Assembly: GCA_021018995.1 (NCBI GenBank)
Contig: CM037591.1
Coordinates: 75,419,901 to 75,483,900, forward strand
Reading direction: 5' to 3'
Length of the DNA: 64,000 bases
DNA from: Chloranthus sessilifolius
Taxonomy: Eukaryota; Streptophyta; Magnoliopsida; Chloranthales; Chloranthaceae
Both the position numbers and the translations under genes were made by a program. The notes beneath the pieces were generated by a model. That model was not told the origin of the DNA. It made no database searches and saw only the letters and a program-made list of their open reading frames with translations. Of the stretch, positions 47,194-59,800 are shown piece after piece. Positions within the stretch are counted from its first letter, which is position 1. Every line of letters begins with the position of its first letter.

Positions 47194-47639
47194 ACCCTGG
47201 TCAAAGACTCAAAGGTTCAACCTACTTAACATTAAAAATTTAAAAAAAAAAAAAAATTAGTAAAAGTTTATAAAAAGATGAGAGGAGATGGATTCAAACA
47301 CAAAAGACAGGCAGGAGTGTAAAAAATGGGACTTAAAATACCTTATGGATATAAACAACAGACACAAAAGCCGTCCAAAAACTTTATCTCATGGATCAAA
47401 GTATGTATGTTTAACATTTTATATTCATGCCATCGACTCAGCAAATAGAAAAAGCAGCACACAATTGGCACACTGGCCTGCAAGGTCGTGAGATTACAAA
47501 GAACAAAATCCAAATAAGGAATCATAAATAGAAAAAGCACAATGTAAAGACCATAATGTCCCATATAACAGTTGGGAACGGCTATTCTCACTCGTTCAAT
47601 AGTAGTTACCACAAAGTTTATTTAGGCACGATAACAACT
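47194..47639. other. No gene recognised
   Basis: Two overlapping frames on opposite strands (47288-47491, 47343-47612) show nothing I know. Confidence 0.35.
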
Positions 47640-47962
47640 AACAGCAGAGATTGTATTTTTGTCCCATCCTTTCTCATGATATATGCTTGGGTTATGAGAT
47701 GATCATATATTGATTTCACATAGCGAACATCCCTAAAAATAACCTTGATCGTGGGAAAATGAGTTGACCTTTACTTTTACGGATATGTGCCATATAGAAT
47801 CAATATCTGACCATCTGATAGACAAGTTCACTTTTTGAGATGTGTACCACAAGGAAATAAAATACTAATCAGTTGGTGAGACACCTATGATCTCAAGATC
47901 CATTTCATGGAAGATAAAGATGAAAAGCAATTGATATTGTGTTATTCAAAGCAGCAAATGCA
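47640..47962. mobile_element. Foldback MITE family A, copy 5 (diverged)
   Basis: GATTTCACATAGCGAACATCCC and ACCTATGATCTCAAGATCCA blocks occur in the family order, with a GACCATCTGATAGAC segment between. The most divergent copy. Confidence 0.45.
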
Positions 47963-48450
47963 TTCCGGGCAAAGGAAACGAGTGAGCTTATCGTTTCAAA
48001 GGTCATAATTAATGGTACCCTCCATCAGAAAGGACTCTGAAGTGAGTGGTTCACATGCCACTCCCCGGCACAATTAGATTATGAATCTGAAGCACAGCAG
48101 TTTTAGCCACCGAATTTTATTAATAAATGAAGTTCCCTGATTCCAGGTGCTCTGACATTCGTGGAAATCAGCTGTTGGTAGAATTGATATGGGAACACCC
48201 ATCAATCCAAATGAAAATGAATAAAATGGGGAGCGGTGGTCCGACCGCTCTACTTTTAGGCTACAAAGAAAAAGTGCCCCAATCATCTTGAGTAATTCAT
48301 TCCCAAGGATTGATCAAGAAACTGCGCCAAGCGGAGTCATGGCTGAGAAGCTGTCAAGAATGTAGCTCCAAGTAAAATTTAAAAGGCTCTAAAACGCCCT
48401 AACCCCCCGCCACCGCCACCGCCACCGCCAAATTAGATACCAAAATAAAA

Positions 48451-48572
48451 AGTGAACCTCTATTTGCATCCATCTATTACCGAAAGTGGCCATTTAATAA
48501 AAGAACATAATTGGACTTCATTAAATGGGTGCTTTCAGTAAACATGAGGGTGCAAATATAGATTTCTCAAGA
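48451..48572. mobile_element. Small foldback MITE, about 120 bp
   Basis: ACCTCTATTTGCATCCATCT...ACCGAAAGTGGCCATTTAAT pairs with the inverted ATCTATATTTGCACCCTCATG...ACTGAAAGCACCCATTTAAT. The two halves form a near-complete hairpin. A short (CCGCCA)n tract precedes it at 48408-48430. Confidence 0.6.
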
Positions 48573-48849
48573 AAAATGAGAGCTACTACTTGCACACGAT
48601 ATTTGTGTCATTGCACATAATTTAAAAAGATATACTTTATATTTGTTGGACATGAAGAGACTGATACATTTAACACAAACACAATTTCTATCATATTTTT
48701 AATAGCCAATCAGTAGTGATGGGCTTTAACTTTATTTACTCATACGACAGAGTTAGATCTTATTTTATGCCAAATCTTTGGCAAGAAAAATTTTACATCA
48801 TAGAGAGCACTTCTATTTGGCCAACACCCTTTTCTAAAAGCGGCAATGT

Positions 48850-49175
48850 TGGAAGATCATTGATTACTTTGAATCTAAGGGCGAAGATCTTCTTTCACTT
48901 TGATCTTCTACCCAATGGATCCCAAGACCAAGATCTTACCATCAGACGGCCAGTTTTAATTTCCACATGTCATAAATCTAAAAATAAGGTCCTAAACTCA
49001 CGTTTCAGCGTGATGTGCATCATATGATTTTAGTACCAGTCGTTCGATATCTGTGCCATGTGAAATAAAATAATAGCTCGATTTATGGTGATCGTATGCT
49101 AGCTCATAGTCCCAAGATACTTTGCCCCGTAAGAAAAAGCTGGTGGCGTGAATAGAGATACCCTAGCTTTATCAA
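48850..49175. mobile_element. Foldback MITE family A, copy 6
   Basis: AATGGATCCCAAGACCAAGATC, CATCAGACGGCCAG and TTCCACATGTCATAAATC are mirrored by CCATGTGAAATAAAA and the 'TCGTATG..AGCTCATAGTCCCAAGAT' right arm. It lies 0.6 kb upstream of the P450 start. Confidence 0.5.
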
Positions 49176-49670
49176 ATCACTTAGATGGTGTTTGACGGGG
49201 CATAGGTCCCAAAAGGAGAAGTCTTCTTCTAGTAATATATGCAACGGCACACGCACAACTCTTGTGCAAGTAGTGTACTCTCCCAAACGAAAATCGATAT
49301 AAGATCCCAATTTTGAGAGCCACTCTCCTTAGAGTCCCAAATTGCCTCAAAAAAAGAGAGTAAACTCTTGTTTGAGCTAGGATTCTGTTCGATCTAAATG
49401 TTTATGCTTAAAGGTTGAACTTTGAAATCTGTAAAAGTCAAAGATTCACAAGAATAAGCGCCTAGAATGAAGGAGAATTGCATCTTTGCTACGCCGGCTT
49501 GCTCTCAAGCGGGCAGAAGCAGACGAGAATCGCTCTAATATCTATGTCATTGGAATACTTTGACCGTTGAATTGGTTTTCAAAAATCTTGTCTTGGGCAA
49601 ACTTAATTAGAGAATCATAGCAAATGCCTTCCAACAGTAAACGACAACTTTTGATTTCGTTCCCGCGCTA

Positions 49671-49689
49671 AACAACCAATGTATATATA
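49671..49689 (+). promoter_or_regulatory. CCAAT and TATA box of the P450 gene
   Basis: ACAACCAAT directly precedes TATATATA (49682-49689), about 100 bp upstream of the chosen ATG. The expected transcription start is therefore near 49715, giving a short leader that includes the GA repeat. Confidence 0.6.
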
Positions 49690-49733
49690 GAGAGAGGCTT
49701 GCTAAGGCCCTTTATGCCCATAGCAAATTGACA

Positions 49734-49740
<7 letters not shown>

Positions 49741-49784
<44 letters not shown>
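49741..49784. repeat. (AG)n microsatellite in the P450 5' UTR
   Basis: 22 AG units ending 1 bp before the start codon. A GA/CT repeat in a leader is frequent in plants. Reading it as coding (from an ATG at 49738) would add an Arg-Glu repeat that no P450 has, so the ATG at 49786 is preferred. Confidence 0.95.
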
Positions 49785-49785
<1 letters not shown>

Positions 49786-50685
49786 ATGGAGTTTGAGATA
49801 CTATGCTTGCTAGCAGCACTGGGGTTGTGCGTGTGGGCTGTACTTACGGAGCGGCGACAACGGTGCCGAGAAGAGCTCGGTCAGCTTCCGCCCGGGCCAA
49901 AAGGCTGGCCCATAGTGGGAAACATCTTGCAACTAGGTTGGGCTCCGCATGAATCTTTCGCGAAAATGGCCCACGATCATGGCCCAATCATGACAATTCA
50001 GCTCGGCTCGATGAGAACCATCGTCGTCTCATCAAACGATATGGCTAGAGAAATGTTCAAGAGCCACGACGTAGTTCTGGCTGGCCGAAAAATATACGAG
50101 GCCACGAGAGGTACCGATGGAAACATGGGCTCCCTCATAACTTCCCAATACGGTCCCCATTGGCGCATGCTAAGGCGGTTGTGCACCACCGAGTTCTTCG
50201 TCACTAGCCGTCTTGATTCCACGCGAGGCATTCGCATGAGTTGCATTGACGGTATGATGCGTTATGTAGAGGAATCCAGCGGTGCCATCGATGTAGGGTG
50301 CTTCTTCTTCTGTATGGCCTTCAATCTTCTCGGCAACCTCATCTTCTCGAAGGATCTATTAGACCCGTATTCGAAAACCGGTGCCCAATTCTTTCACCAT
50401 GCAGGTAGGATCATGGAGTTGGCCGGGAAGCCAAATGTTTCTGATTTCTTGCCAATGCTTAAGTGGTTCGATCCACAGGGCATAAAAAGGAAGATGAAGT
50501 TTCACGTGGGAAAAGCGTTTGATATCGTGGCTGAGTTCATTAGGGAGAGGACGGAGGGTAAAGCCAATGAAGGTGGTGACGAGACGATTAGGAAGGACTT
50601 CTTAGATGTGCTTATGGAATTTGAAAGTAATGGGGTAGAGGAGCCTTCAAACTTCTCTTCTCGGACCATCAATGTTATTGTCCTT
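49786..50685 (+). CDS. Cytochrome P450, CYP76-type, exon 1 (N-terminal 300 aa)
   Basis: ER-anchored haem monooxygenase of the CYP76 clan, whose members hydroxylate small terpenoids and related metabolites. The substrate cannot be told. The exon gives exactly 300 codons from ATG 49786 to a CTT|GTAAGT donor. Residues 1-20 form the membrane anchor. LPPGPKGWPIVGN (34-46) is the proline hinge, and WRMLR (126-130) is the helix C motif that contacts haem. NVSDFLPMLKWFDPQGIKRK and KDFLDVLMEF, typical of CYP76, follow. It stops before the I helix at the usual CYP76 intron position. There are no stops or shifts. Exon 2, with the I-helix AGT.T, ExxR and haem Cys, is not in the window. The intron is entered at 50984 by a Gypsy element, so exon 2 lies beyond 64,000 or is lost. 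Function is therefore uncertain. Confidence 0.9.
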
Positions 50686-50983
50686 GTAAGTCATCTTCAA
50701 CCATAATTCTCATATTAAACGTGTTGCACACAGGGATTTAAAGTCCCATATAGATATATTGGCCGGGTCTCGGGCCGATACATATCAGATATGTATCAGC
50801 CAAATCGGTAGATATTTAACGACCTAAAAAAATTTAGAAAAGAGATTTTTGGTATTTTGTCCGAGTCATATCTCATGCATTTCAGTTGATATGACCCATA
50901 TATGAGCCAATATGACCCCATATAAGCTGGTTTTTACTTGTTTGACCATATATTTGACCCCTTACAAAGTCGAGGGTGCATAT
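50686..50983 (+). other. Start of P450 intron, with part of a MITE-like palindrome
   Basis: Begins GTAAGT. GATACATATCAGATATGTATC-like palindromic sequence at 50787 and repeated ATATGACCC words suggest a truncated non-autonomous transposon. It ends at the insertion site of the Tekay element (presumed TSD CATAT at 50979-50983; the partner is outside the window). Confidence 0.55.
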
Positions 50984-52854
50984 TATCATGACCCGAAATT
51001 CTATCCCATCCCGAGAGCCTAGAATTTCTTGTTATCACCCACACGTATCCCAGATATGCTAAGCGGACATACACATAATCAAAGTTCTCACGCAAATATG
51101 CTTCCAAAAAATCCGTGAATCCAATAAATGAAGGAGTAATAAAAGGGCAGTCATAAATATTAACAAATACGATATAATTCAGGTAAATCACTAATAAAAA
51201 ATAAATAAAAGTCGGAGACAAATTCGAGAAATAATTATATCCAACAATAAAAGGATGGAAGACTAAAATAATAATATCCACCAATCTCATTACCAAATCT
51301 ATCACTATCAACAATCGGCGCTCGGATCAAAGTCAGTACTAAGGTCCTCAAGGAAACTTGTTGCATCGCCCTCCCAAGGCTCTTGGTACTCAGCATCCAC
51401 GGGCTCAACGAAGACAACACTAAAAGGATTAGAGTAGCCGGTATCTACTCCATCAATATAATCACCTGAAATAAATAAATGTCATGAGGTCTGACTTGCT
51501 AAGCAACATGCAACTCAGTGGATATACCAGCAATCCACTCTATTATATTCATGTACATTGGGTGTGTATCATGTGAGTGATAATGATATTATATCAAAGT
51601 AACTGAAAGAAAGAAATAATAAATTTCTACGTATCGTAGAATTCGTATCATACCATAATACAAGGCTATGATTTGGACACACTCATATCCTAACGTACCT
51701 CACCATCTCTCATAAACATAATATATCTTATTATTCTCACGCATGTGTCTTTATATCGCATGGCGTATCTAACATACTCATAAATCTTATGCGTTCTATG
51801 TCAGAGTTGCTGCTCGAGCCTGCCATGTGAGGGTCACCATAGTAGCATACTATCATGTGAGGGTCACCAATCTTATGGTGATTAAATAAGGAATGATACG
51901 TACAGATTTAAGTTATTAATCTTATACTGGCCTACACAGTGACATCTTATTATCATACTCGTAACTTATGTTATCATACAGACACATATCTTAATTTACT
52001 CTCACAACATATATATAGGACGAGCTATAGTACGATAACTTTACTAAATCACGCTTTCCAAATAACAGGTTCCGTAGTAACTTGAATGTACTTCGTGTGA
52101 CAGCCCATACTACCATAAAGGGGTTGCATCCATATCTGGACACCTATATCCTGAGTTTCACGTGACCGTAAAGAAACTTCACCACAGTTAAAGCCTAAGG
52201 GTCAAATCTCATATCTTAACTCTATCATATTAAAACTTGAAGAAGATAAGGACACCGCATATGCAACTGTAAATGAGACTACACTAAATCCGCACTTACC
52301 ACACTTGTCATAATGTCTCAAACTACCATGAGTTGTGAGGTATGTGAATACGCTATATTCGTTATTTCGATACCTTCTATGTGAACCACTACGCTTAAGC
52401 GTAGGCATGATCTCATAAACTTGCATACATATGACCTAATATATCCATAACTCATATAATACGATCAAAATGGAAGCATAGAACTATCTTACTTAGAGAA
52501 TAGATTTATATTCAAATTTTATTATGATTATGTGTATATATATTTACATAACACACCAATACAATTATAGAATACGATAGTTAGTAGTGCGTGATTTCGA
52601 GAACGTGAAGGTCAAAGTTTGATTTTCATGAGGGCATCAAATTTCTAACTTTTCGTGTTATCGAAGAGAACGCGTTAAAACGATAAAATTGATATATATA
52701 TATATTACTATAATAAAATGCATAAGTAGGAAGATATTGTAATTCTAAGTTAAGTAAATTATGATCATCGATCGAAACCTACCTGTGATTAATATGCATT
52801 AAAGGTTCTGGTCGTGATAAAGTGAATATAATGTAACAATTTGTTATCTGTTCG

Positions 52855-53460
52855 AGCGAGAATCGATCGATCGATTTTGAAATCAATCGATCGAAATTAA
52901 ATAAGGAATTCACTTAGTTCTGTTCAGAATCGATAGATTAGAATTTTATAATTGATTGATCAAATTTAAGTTGAATAGGTTAATCGATTTTATCCAGAAT
53001 CGATTGATCGAATATAAGAAATCAATCTATCGAAATTAAGGTGAATGAGGACATCGGCTTTGTCTAGACTCGATCGATCGAAAAAAAAATTGATCGATCG
53101 TAATTAATGAGTCAGACGCATTCAATTAGTTCAATATTGATTGATCTGTCTTGAAATTCGACTGGTATTAAATATAGACTAAAAAGGTATTGTAGTACGG
53201 TCCATAATCGATCGATCGAACATAAATAATTGATCCATCGATCGATATAAAAAAAATAACTTTACATAGATGGGTCTTGGTCCAAAATCGATCGATCGAC
53301 TAATAAAAGAAATATCCATAGTTGATTTGGTCCATAATCAATCGATCGGAATTAAGAATCGATCGATCAATCATATCGGGTAATTATGTAAATTTTTATT
53401 CAATTTTTAATCGATCAATCGGGAATGAGAATCGATCGATCGATATAGGGATTTTTAAAG
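52855..53460. repeat. ATCGATCGATCGA minisatellite in the Tekay 3' LTR
   Basis: About 20 copies of AATCGATCGATCGA and variants at 20-60-bp spacing. Corrected for the nested LTR, it lies about 640-1,250 bp from the LTR 5' end. It is repeated at 63760-64000 in the other LTR. Confidence 0.88.
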
Positions 53461-53684
53461 AAATTAGGGTTTTAAAAAAGACCCAAAAGAAAAGATAATA
53501 AATAAAAAGAGGATTTACCAAAGAAAAAAGAAAAATAATTAAAATAGAATATGTAGCTAGGGGTAGCCATCTCCTTCCTTTTAATAGTGATCTTTATGAA
53601 ATGAATAAAATAGGGTTCATTTATTTAGCCAATCGATACGCGATCGAACGTACCCTATGCGACCGGATCTAAGAAGAATAGAAT

Positions 53685-56384
53685 TGTAACAGCCCGGATT
53701 TCTGCACCCAAAAATCCATGCCATTAGGATCATACTCTGGATGATCCCCGGGACAATTCATCAGTGTCTGCTTGTAAAGCGGAAGCCAAGCAAACACCAC
53801 CCAGCAGTGGTAGATCGAGTCAGTCATTTATCAACATATTTAATCATAAAGAACAATAATTATAAAACAATAATTTCTATATTTTCAAAGAAAATGCATT
53901 CCCAAAAAGGAACCAAGAAGAACCATTGGTGATGGACATCCATCACCCAAACAATGGTTCCCGATAGTGGTTCCGAATAGAATGCATAAATGATATAATA
54001 ATGATCCTACAAAACTGTACATAAAAGTGGCCACCAGGCACACAGTAATCCCAAATATATACAAAATACCATATAACAGACTCTAGTACCCAGGCTACGG
54101 ATAGAACTCACTTCGTCGCTTTGAGCGTCTCATCTCCTCCTCTTGACCTCGGCCTCTGGATCATTTGGTAGTGCAGGTCACTCTCGTGCGACCTCAGAAC
54201 CTAAAATTAATTTAGAACACAGGGTGAGCTACATCATAGCTCAGTAGAAGAATTCCAATTAAATGAATTGAATATGCAGATCATGCTATCTCATAACAGA
54301 AATCAAATCAGAAACGTACAATCATGACGAATCAAATCAAATACTGAACTTTTAGACAAGAAATCAGATGTTATGCAAGTATATTATCAGAGAGCTTAAA
54401 TTGTGTATATTTAACTTAAGAAACTCCCGTGACTATATAACACGGAGTAAACAGGAATGTCCGATAGGAAACCCCAACCAATCGTCGTTCACATGAACAA
54501 TTGTGAAAGTGCAACAATGCCTCATCTATGGAGTGCAATTGTGCCGAGGATTACAAGCAGGTGCACAAGTGTGCCAGGCATCGGATATACCGCCGGGTCG
54601 GTGGGGATCATCTGGTTTAAATCATCAAATCACATACGTATATACCTCACAGATCAGATAACAGAATCAGAAGCAAGTTTTCAGAATGCGAATCAGGAGA
54701 CAAAAATCAAAATAGCAGGAATCATGATATGCGTACATGCTTGTTAAAAATAGAAATCAGGGCACATATATAAAATAAACATGGAATCATACTCAAAAGC
54801 AGTTTAGGTTGGTTTTCCCCTACCTCAGGTCAATCTATCTTCTAAGCAAATCCAAAGCCTTTTCACGGTGTCAGGGTTTGATTCCTAGACCATAAACATA
54901 GTACTTTAAGTGTTAGGGGTGTCAGTAAGCTAACCGGCACAATGTCCGATGGTGTTTAATCCACAAAACCAAAATAGAACCAAAACAGGGGTTATTGATC
55001 GATCACCACTCCTGTTGATCGATCAATGCTCCTTGTTGATCGATCAATACCTCTCATTGATCGATCACCACTCTTTTAGTCTTCACTCTACAACAACCCA
55101 ATTGATCGATCAATACACCTTATTGATCGATCACTACCATCATTGATCGATCAATACACTCATTGATCGATCAATAACCTCTCTTCTACTCATTTTTAAC
55201 ATAGCTTAAATTGATCGATCACCACTTGGGTTGATCGATCAATGCCTCCTGTTGATCGATCAATACCTCTCATTGATCGATCACCAACCCTTTTTCAAAA
55301 ATTCACCTTTTTGTTCACATTCTCTTTTTATACAGATTGATCGATCACTGACCTCATTGATCGATCAACACCCTACAGTGATCGATCAATACCCATGTTG
55401 ATCGATCACCAACTGTCATTGATCGATCACTACTACTATTGATCGATCAATGCTCTCATTGATCGATCAATGCCATCATTGATCGATCAATGCCCTTCGG
55501 GCATTGAACTTCTCACATTTTGGGTCCACTGTTCTCCCATTCTGTCCTATACAGATTGATCGATCAATGGTCTTCATTGATCGATCACCACTCCTGTTGA
55601 TCGATCACCACTTGTGTTGATCGATCAATAATGACAGAAAATCTGTCATTAATGGAGTTCATCTCCAACCCTATTTTAACCCTTTTCCCCATAATGGTTC
55701 TCAACAACCATCTACCTGACATCAATGCCCATATTTGGGCATCTCATTTGCCCCTATTTAAACACGTAAACTCACCTTTGTTAGGGCCCTTACGGGGTTT
55801 CGGCAAATCGATTCAAATGAGGGTTTCGGGTCTTGCTTTCGGAATTTATCGTCGCTACGGCTCGGATAAATCGATGCCCAGTTCTCCCTTTCAATCTTCA
55901 AGACCGTACACACTCTTAAACTAGTGTGGAGTGTCCTAGTTCATCTCTCCATCCTCTATCTCGAACAATGTAGTACCCTCGGGTACCGCTAACCCTATTT
56001 TCTCAAGGGATTCTCTCACAGACCAACCCTAGCTACAAACTTCTCAGATTCTAAAACAAGGGAAAGAGGGAGAAGAAGAAGAAAAAGAACTCCCTCTAGG
56101 TCTCCCTTCCTTCTCTTATAAGCTAAGAAAACAGATATTTCTGTTTTCCTCTTAGTTTAGGTTCCGGTGTGGAGCACGAGTACGGTCGCTACGACGCAAC
56201 GTACTACATTGACCCTTTACACAACTCAGACTTAAACGAAAATGCACATGCGAACTCATCCGACCATGGTGCAACCTTATCTTAACGAATATTAATTCTT
56301 AAAATTTAAATCAGTCTCGATTTCCGTGTCGGGCACGTAGATCGAAACAGTTAGGTTTGTGTTCTAGATTTCAGGGTTGTTACA
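53685..56384 (-). mobile_element. Solo LTR 5 (Tekay-related, reverse), nested in the Tekay 3' LTR, TSD AGAAT
   Basis: 2,700 bp, starting TGTAACAGCCCGGATTTC and ending AGGGTTGTTACA, with perfect TSD AGAAT at 53680-53684 and 56385-56389. Family blocks AAGAACCATTGGTGATGG (53913) and inverted TTATAAG (56117, about 266 bp from the 5' end). It is the closest relative of solo LTR 4. Confidence 0.94.
54985..55635. repeat. TTGATCGATCAA minisatellite in solo LTR 5
   Basis: About two dozen copies of NTTGATCGATCA(AT/CC) with 6-40-bp spacers such as CTCC or ACCTC. The core palindrome is almost invariant while the spacers vary. It ends in a GACAGAAAATCTGTCATTAATG stem. Confidence 0.92.
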
Positions 56385-56805
56385 AGAATGGATTGCTGGA
56401 TACCCACCTCTTGGAGCGTGAACGATAGATCTACAACAATTAGGGTTGAAGAGTTCGACATCTAACACTATAGTTCGATCAAGATTTTCTTTTCTTATTT
56501 TCCCTTGATCTTGGTGGTGGAAATAAATCACAATGGTTCCTGTGGAAGAATACACGAGAATTTTTAAGGAAGAGATTAGGGAGTTTTCAAAAGGGATGAG
56601 TTGAGAAGTTGTGATGGTTAGGGTTTCTTAAGAGAAGAAAAGAATAAAAGACAGATAGGGTTTCTCAAAAGATTAGAATAAGAAATGAAGAAAAGAGTTA
56701 CGTGACTTAAATAGAATAGGTTCCGGTGTGGAGTGCTAACACTCTGCATAGTGCAGAACACATCTAACACCATTAAAAATATTTAAGAAAATCTGGGTCG
56801 TTACA

Positions 56806-56820
56806 TTTTCTCCCCTTATA
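56806..56820 (-). other. Polypurine tract of the Tekay element
   Basis: On the minus strand TATAAGGGGAGAAAA directly precedes the LTR start TGTAAC, as needed for plus-strand DNA priming. Confidence 0.8.
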
Positions 56821-56869
56821 ATATTTTTGTCCTCGAAAATTACGTACTTGCGGTGACGAGCTCTAGGTA

Positions 56870-59800
56870 CTTCTCCATAATTTCAGCTTCTCGTTCCGAA
56901 ATGGCTTCCTTCGGTGAATGGCGATGCCATTGTACTTTAACGAAGCGTATGATTTTACCCTTGATGAGTCTTTCCGTTCGATCTACGATGTGAGTCAGCT
57001 TCTCTATGATAAGTCAGATCATCCTTGACTTCAGTTGGCTCGCTATCAAGGACGTGAGATGGATCAGGCAAGTACTTTTGCAGCATGGATACATGAAGCA
57101 CATTATGTATAACGGCAAAGTATGACAGAAGTGAAATTCAATAGGCCACCTCGCTGATTCGATCAGTGATGACGAACACATATCTCAAACTTAGTTTTTC
57201 CTACATTTGAAAGTTCATAATTCCTTTAGTCGATGACACACTGATGAAAACTAAATCCCCAATCTCAAATTCTATCAAACACCTTTGATTGTTGGCGTAC
57301 GCTTTCTGGTGGTCTCGAGCCTCTTTCAACTTATGTCGAATAACTCTAACCTTTTCAGATATGGATTGTATGATTTCAAGCCCAAGCATCTTCCTTTCGC
57401 CAACCTCATTCCAACAAAGAGGTGTTCTACAACTTCGCCCATAAATAATTTCAAAAGGTGACATTTTGATGCTTGCTTAATAGTTGTTATTATAAGAAAA
57501 ATCAATCAAAGGAAGGTGGTCATCCCAATTCTCTCAAAAATCTAACATGTAGGCTTAAAGCATGTCTTCTATGATCTGATTAATTCTTTCGGTCTGCCCA
57601 TCGGTTTCTGGATGAAAGGTTGTACTGAAATCTAGTCTCGTACCCATTGCTTTCTGAAAGTTCTTTCAATGCTCACAGGTAAACTTCGTGTTTCTGTCCG
57701 AAACAATACTCACAGAAACCCCATAGAGTTTGACTATTTTTTTCAGGTATGTCTCAAGAAGTTTATCCCCACTATCGGTATTCATGAAAGGTAGAAAATG
57801 CGCCAATTTAGTCAATTGATCTACAATAACCTAAATGGTGTTATGCTTCATTGATGTTCTCAGGAGTCCAATTATGAAATCCATAGAATTGTTCTCCCAC
57901 TTCAACTCGGGAATCGGTAAGGGCTGCAAAAGACCGGCTTGCTTCTAGTGTTCAACTTTCATCTACTGGCATACCAGACATTTGAATACCTATTCGACAA
58001 TCTCTCTCTTTATCTTCGGCCACCAGTAATAACTTTGAATATTTCAGTACATCTTCGTGCAACCTGGGTGCACTGAATATCCATATTTATATGCTTCCTC
58101 CAGAATATCGTTCCACAAGGTTGCAACATTAGGAACTTATAATCTATCTATGAATAGGAGGGTTCCATCAATGCACGTAGAAAAGTTCTGCTTAGGGCCT
58201 TCAACTAATTGTCCCGAAATCTTTGAAACTTCGAGATCTAAGGGTTGCTCGATTCTGATACAATCAACAGAGGTAGGTTTGCCCATAATACTAGCTAGAT
58301 ACGCCCCTTATCCAATTTTGTCAAGTCGCACATCCAATTGAGCAATCCCATCAAGCGAATTTCAAGCTTTTAGACCTGCTAGCAATTCTGAGGATTTTTG
58401 ACTTAGAGCGTCTGCAACTACGTTTGCCTTACCTAGACAATAATTAATCGAATAGTCATAGCCCTTCAAGTACTCCATCCATCGCCTCTACCTCAAGTTT
58501 AGATCCTTATGAGAGAATAAATATTTGAGGCTCCTATGGTCCGTATAGATCTTGAAAGTCTCACCATATAGGTAGTGCCGTCAAATCTTAAGTACAAAGA
58601 TTATAGCTGCCAACTCAAGATCATGAACCGGATAATTCTTCTCATGCGTTTTCAACTGTCTCGGGCCGTAGGTAAGAACTCTCTTACGTTGCTCAAATAG
58701 ACATTCAAGTCCCTGGCACGAGGCATCCGTGTAAACTTCATAATAACTATGTCCAGAAGGTAAGGTGAGTATGGGAGTTGTCGTGAGCTTCTACTTCAAT
58801 AAATTAAAATTTTGCTCGCACTGATCGTCCACACAAATTTATTATTATTATGGGTTAGCAGAATGAGTGGGAGTGCTAAACGAGGAAACCTTCCACGAAT
58901 TTACGATAATATCAAACTAAGCCGAGAATACTATTCTCCTCGGTGACATTCTTCGGTGCTTGCCACTTCGCAAATGCTTCAATCTTCAATGAGTTTACAG
59001 AAATCCCTTTGGCTGAAATCACGTGACCCAAGAAAGCTACCTTCTCAAGCCAAAATTCACACTTGCCCAATTTCGCATACAACCTATGCTGAGAGTCTGA
59101 AGCACAATACGAAGGTGGTCCTTATGAGTTTCTTTTATGCAAGAATAAATAAGGACATCATCGATAAAAATGATGACGAACTTGTCGAGAAAATCTCTGA
59201 ATACGCTGTCCATAAATACGGTAGGGGCATTCGTGAGTCCAAAAGGCATAACAAGGAACTCGTAGTGTCCATGCCTTATTCCAAAAGCAATTTTCAAAAT
59301 ATCTTCTGCTTTGACTTTCAATTGATGGTATCCAGACCTAAGATCTATCTTTGAAAAATAAGTAGCACCTTGTAGTTGGTCGAATAGATCATCGATACGA
59401 GAAAGTGGGTATTAATTTTTCACGGTCACATTATTCAGCTGCCGATAGTCAATACAGTGTCTCATAGAGCCATTTTTTTTCTTTACGAATAAGACCGGTG
59501 CTCTCCATGGTGATTCACTGCGTTGGATAAATCCCTTATCAGACAACTCTAGTAACTGAATCTCTAACTCCTTCAGTTCTATTGATGCCATTCGGTATGA
59601 AAATTTCGCAATCGGTAGGGAACTAAGCGCGAGATCAATCTTGAACTCTACCTCTCTGTCAGGAGGAAGTCCAGGTAATTCTTCCAGAAAAGTGAACTCC
59701 TCAATGATGGAAATAAGTAGGGTTGTTCCTCCCCTTTTAATGTCACGAAGTTTGAATGAAGGGCTCCCAATCGGTCGGAAGACGACTACTTTAGAAAACC

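Larger units (their letters stand above)
50984..56805 (-). repeat. 3' LTR of the Tekay element, interrupted by solo LTR 5
   Basis: Reading on the minus strand it starts TGTAACGACCCAG (at 56805) and ends GGGTCATGATA (50984). The final CA has decayed to TA, where the other LTR keeps TGACA. Without the 2,705-bp insertion it is about 3.1 kb. A palindromic array lies at 52855-53460. Confidence 0.85.

Noticed and set aside
49738-49785. Upstream ATG extending the P450 with an Arg-Glu repeat
   Set aside because: This is the GA microsatellite; P450s begin with a hydrophobic anchor, which starts at ATG 49786.
54985-55635. CRISPR-like pattern of near-identical short repeats and variable spacers
   Set aside because: Cores are 11-14 bp palindromes with spacers of 6-40 bp, inside a plant solo LTR with clear TSD; there are no cas genes and the context is eukaryotic.
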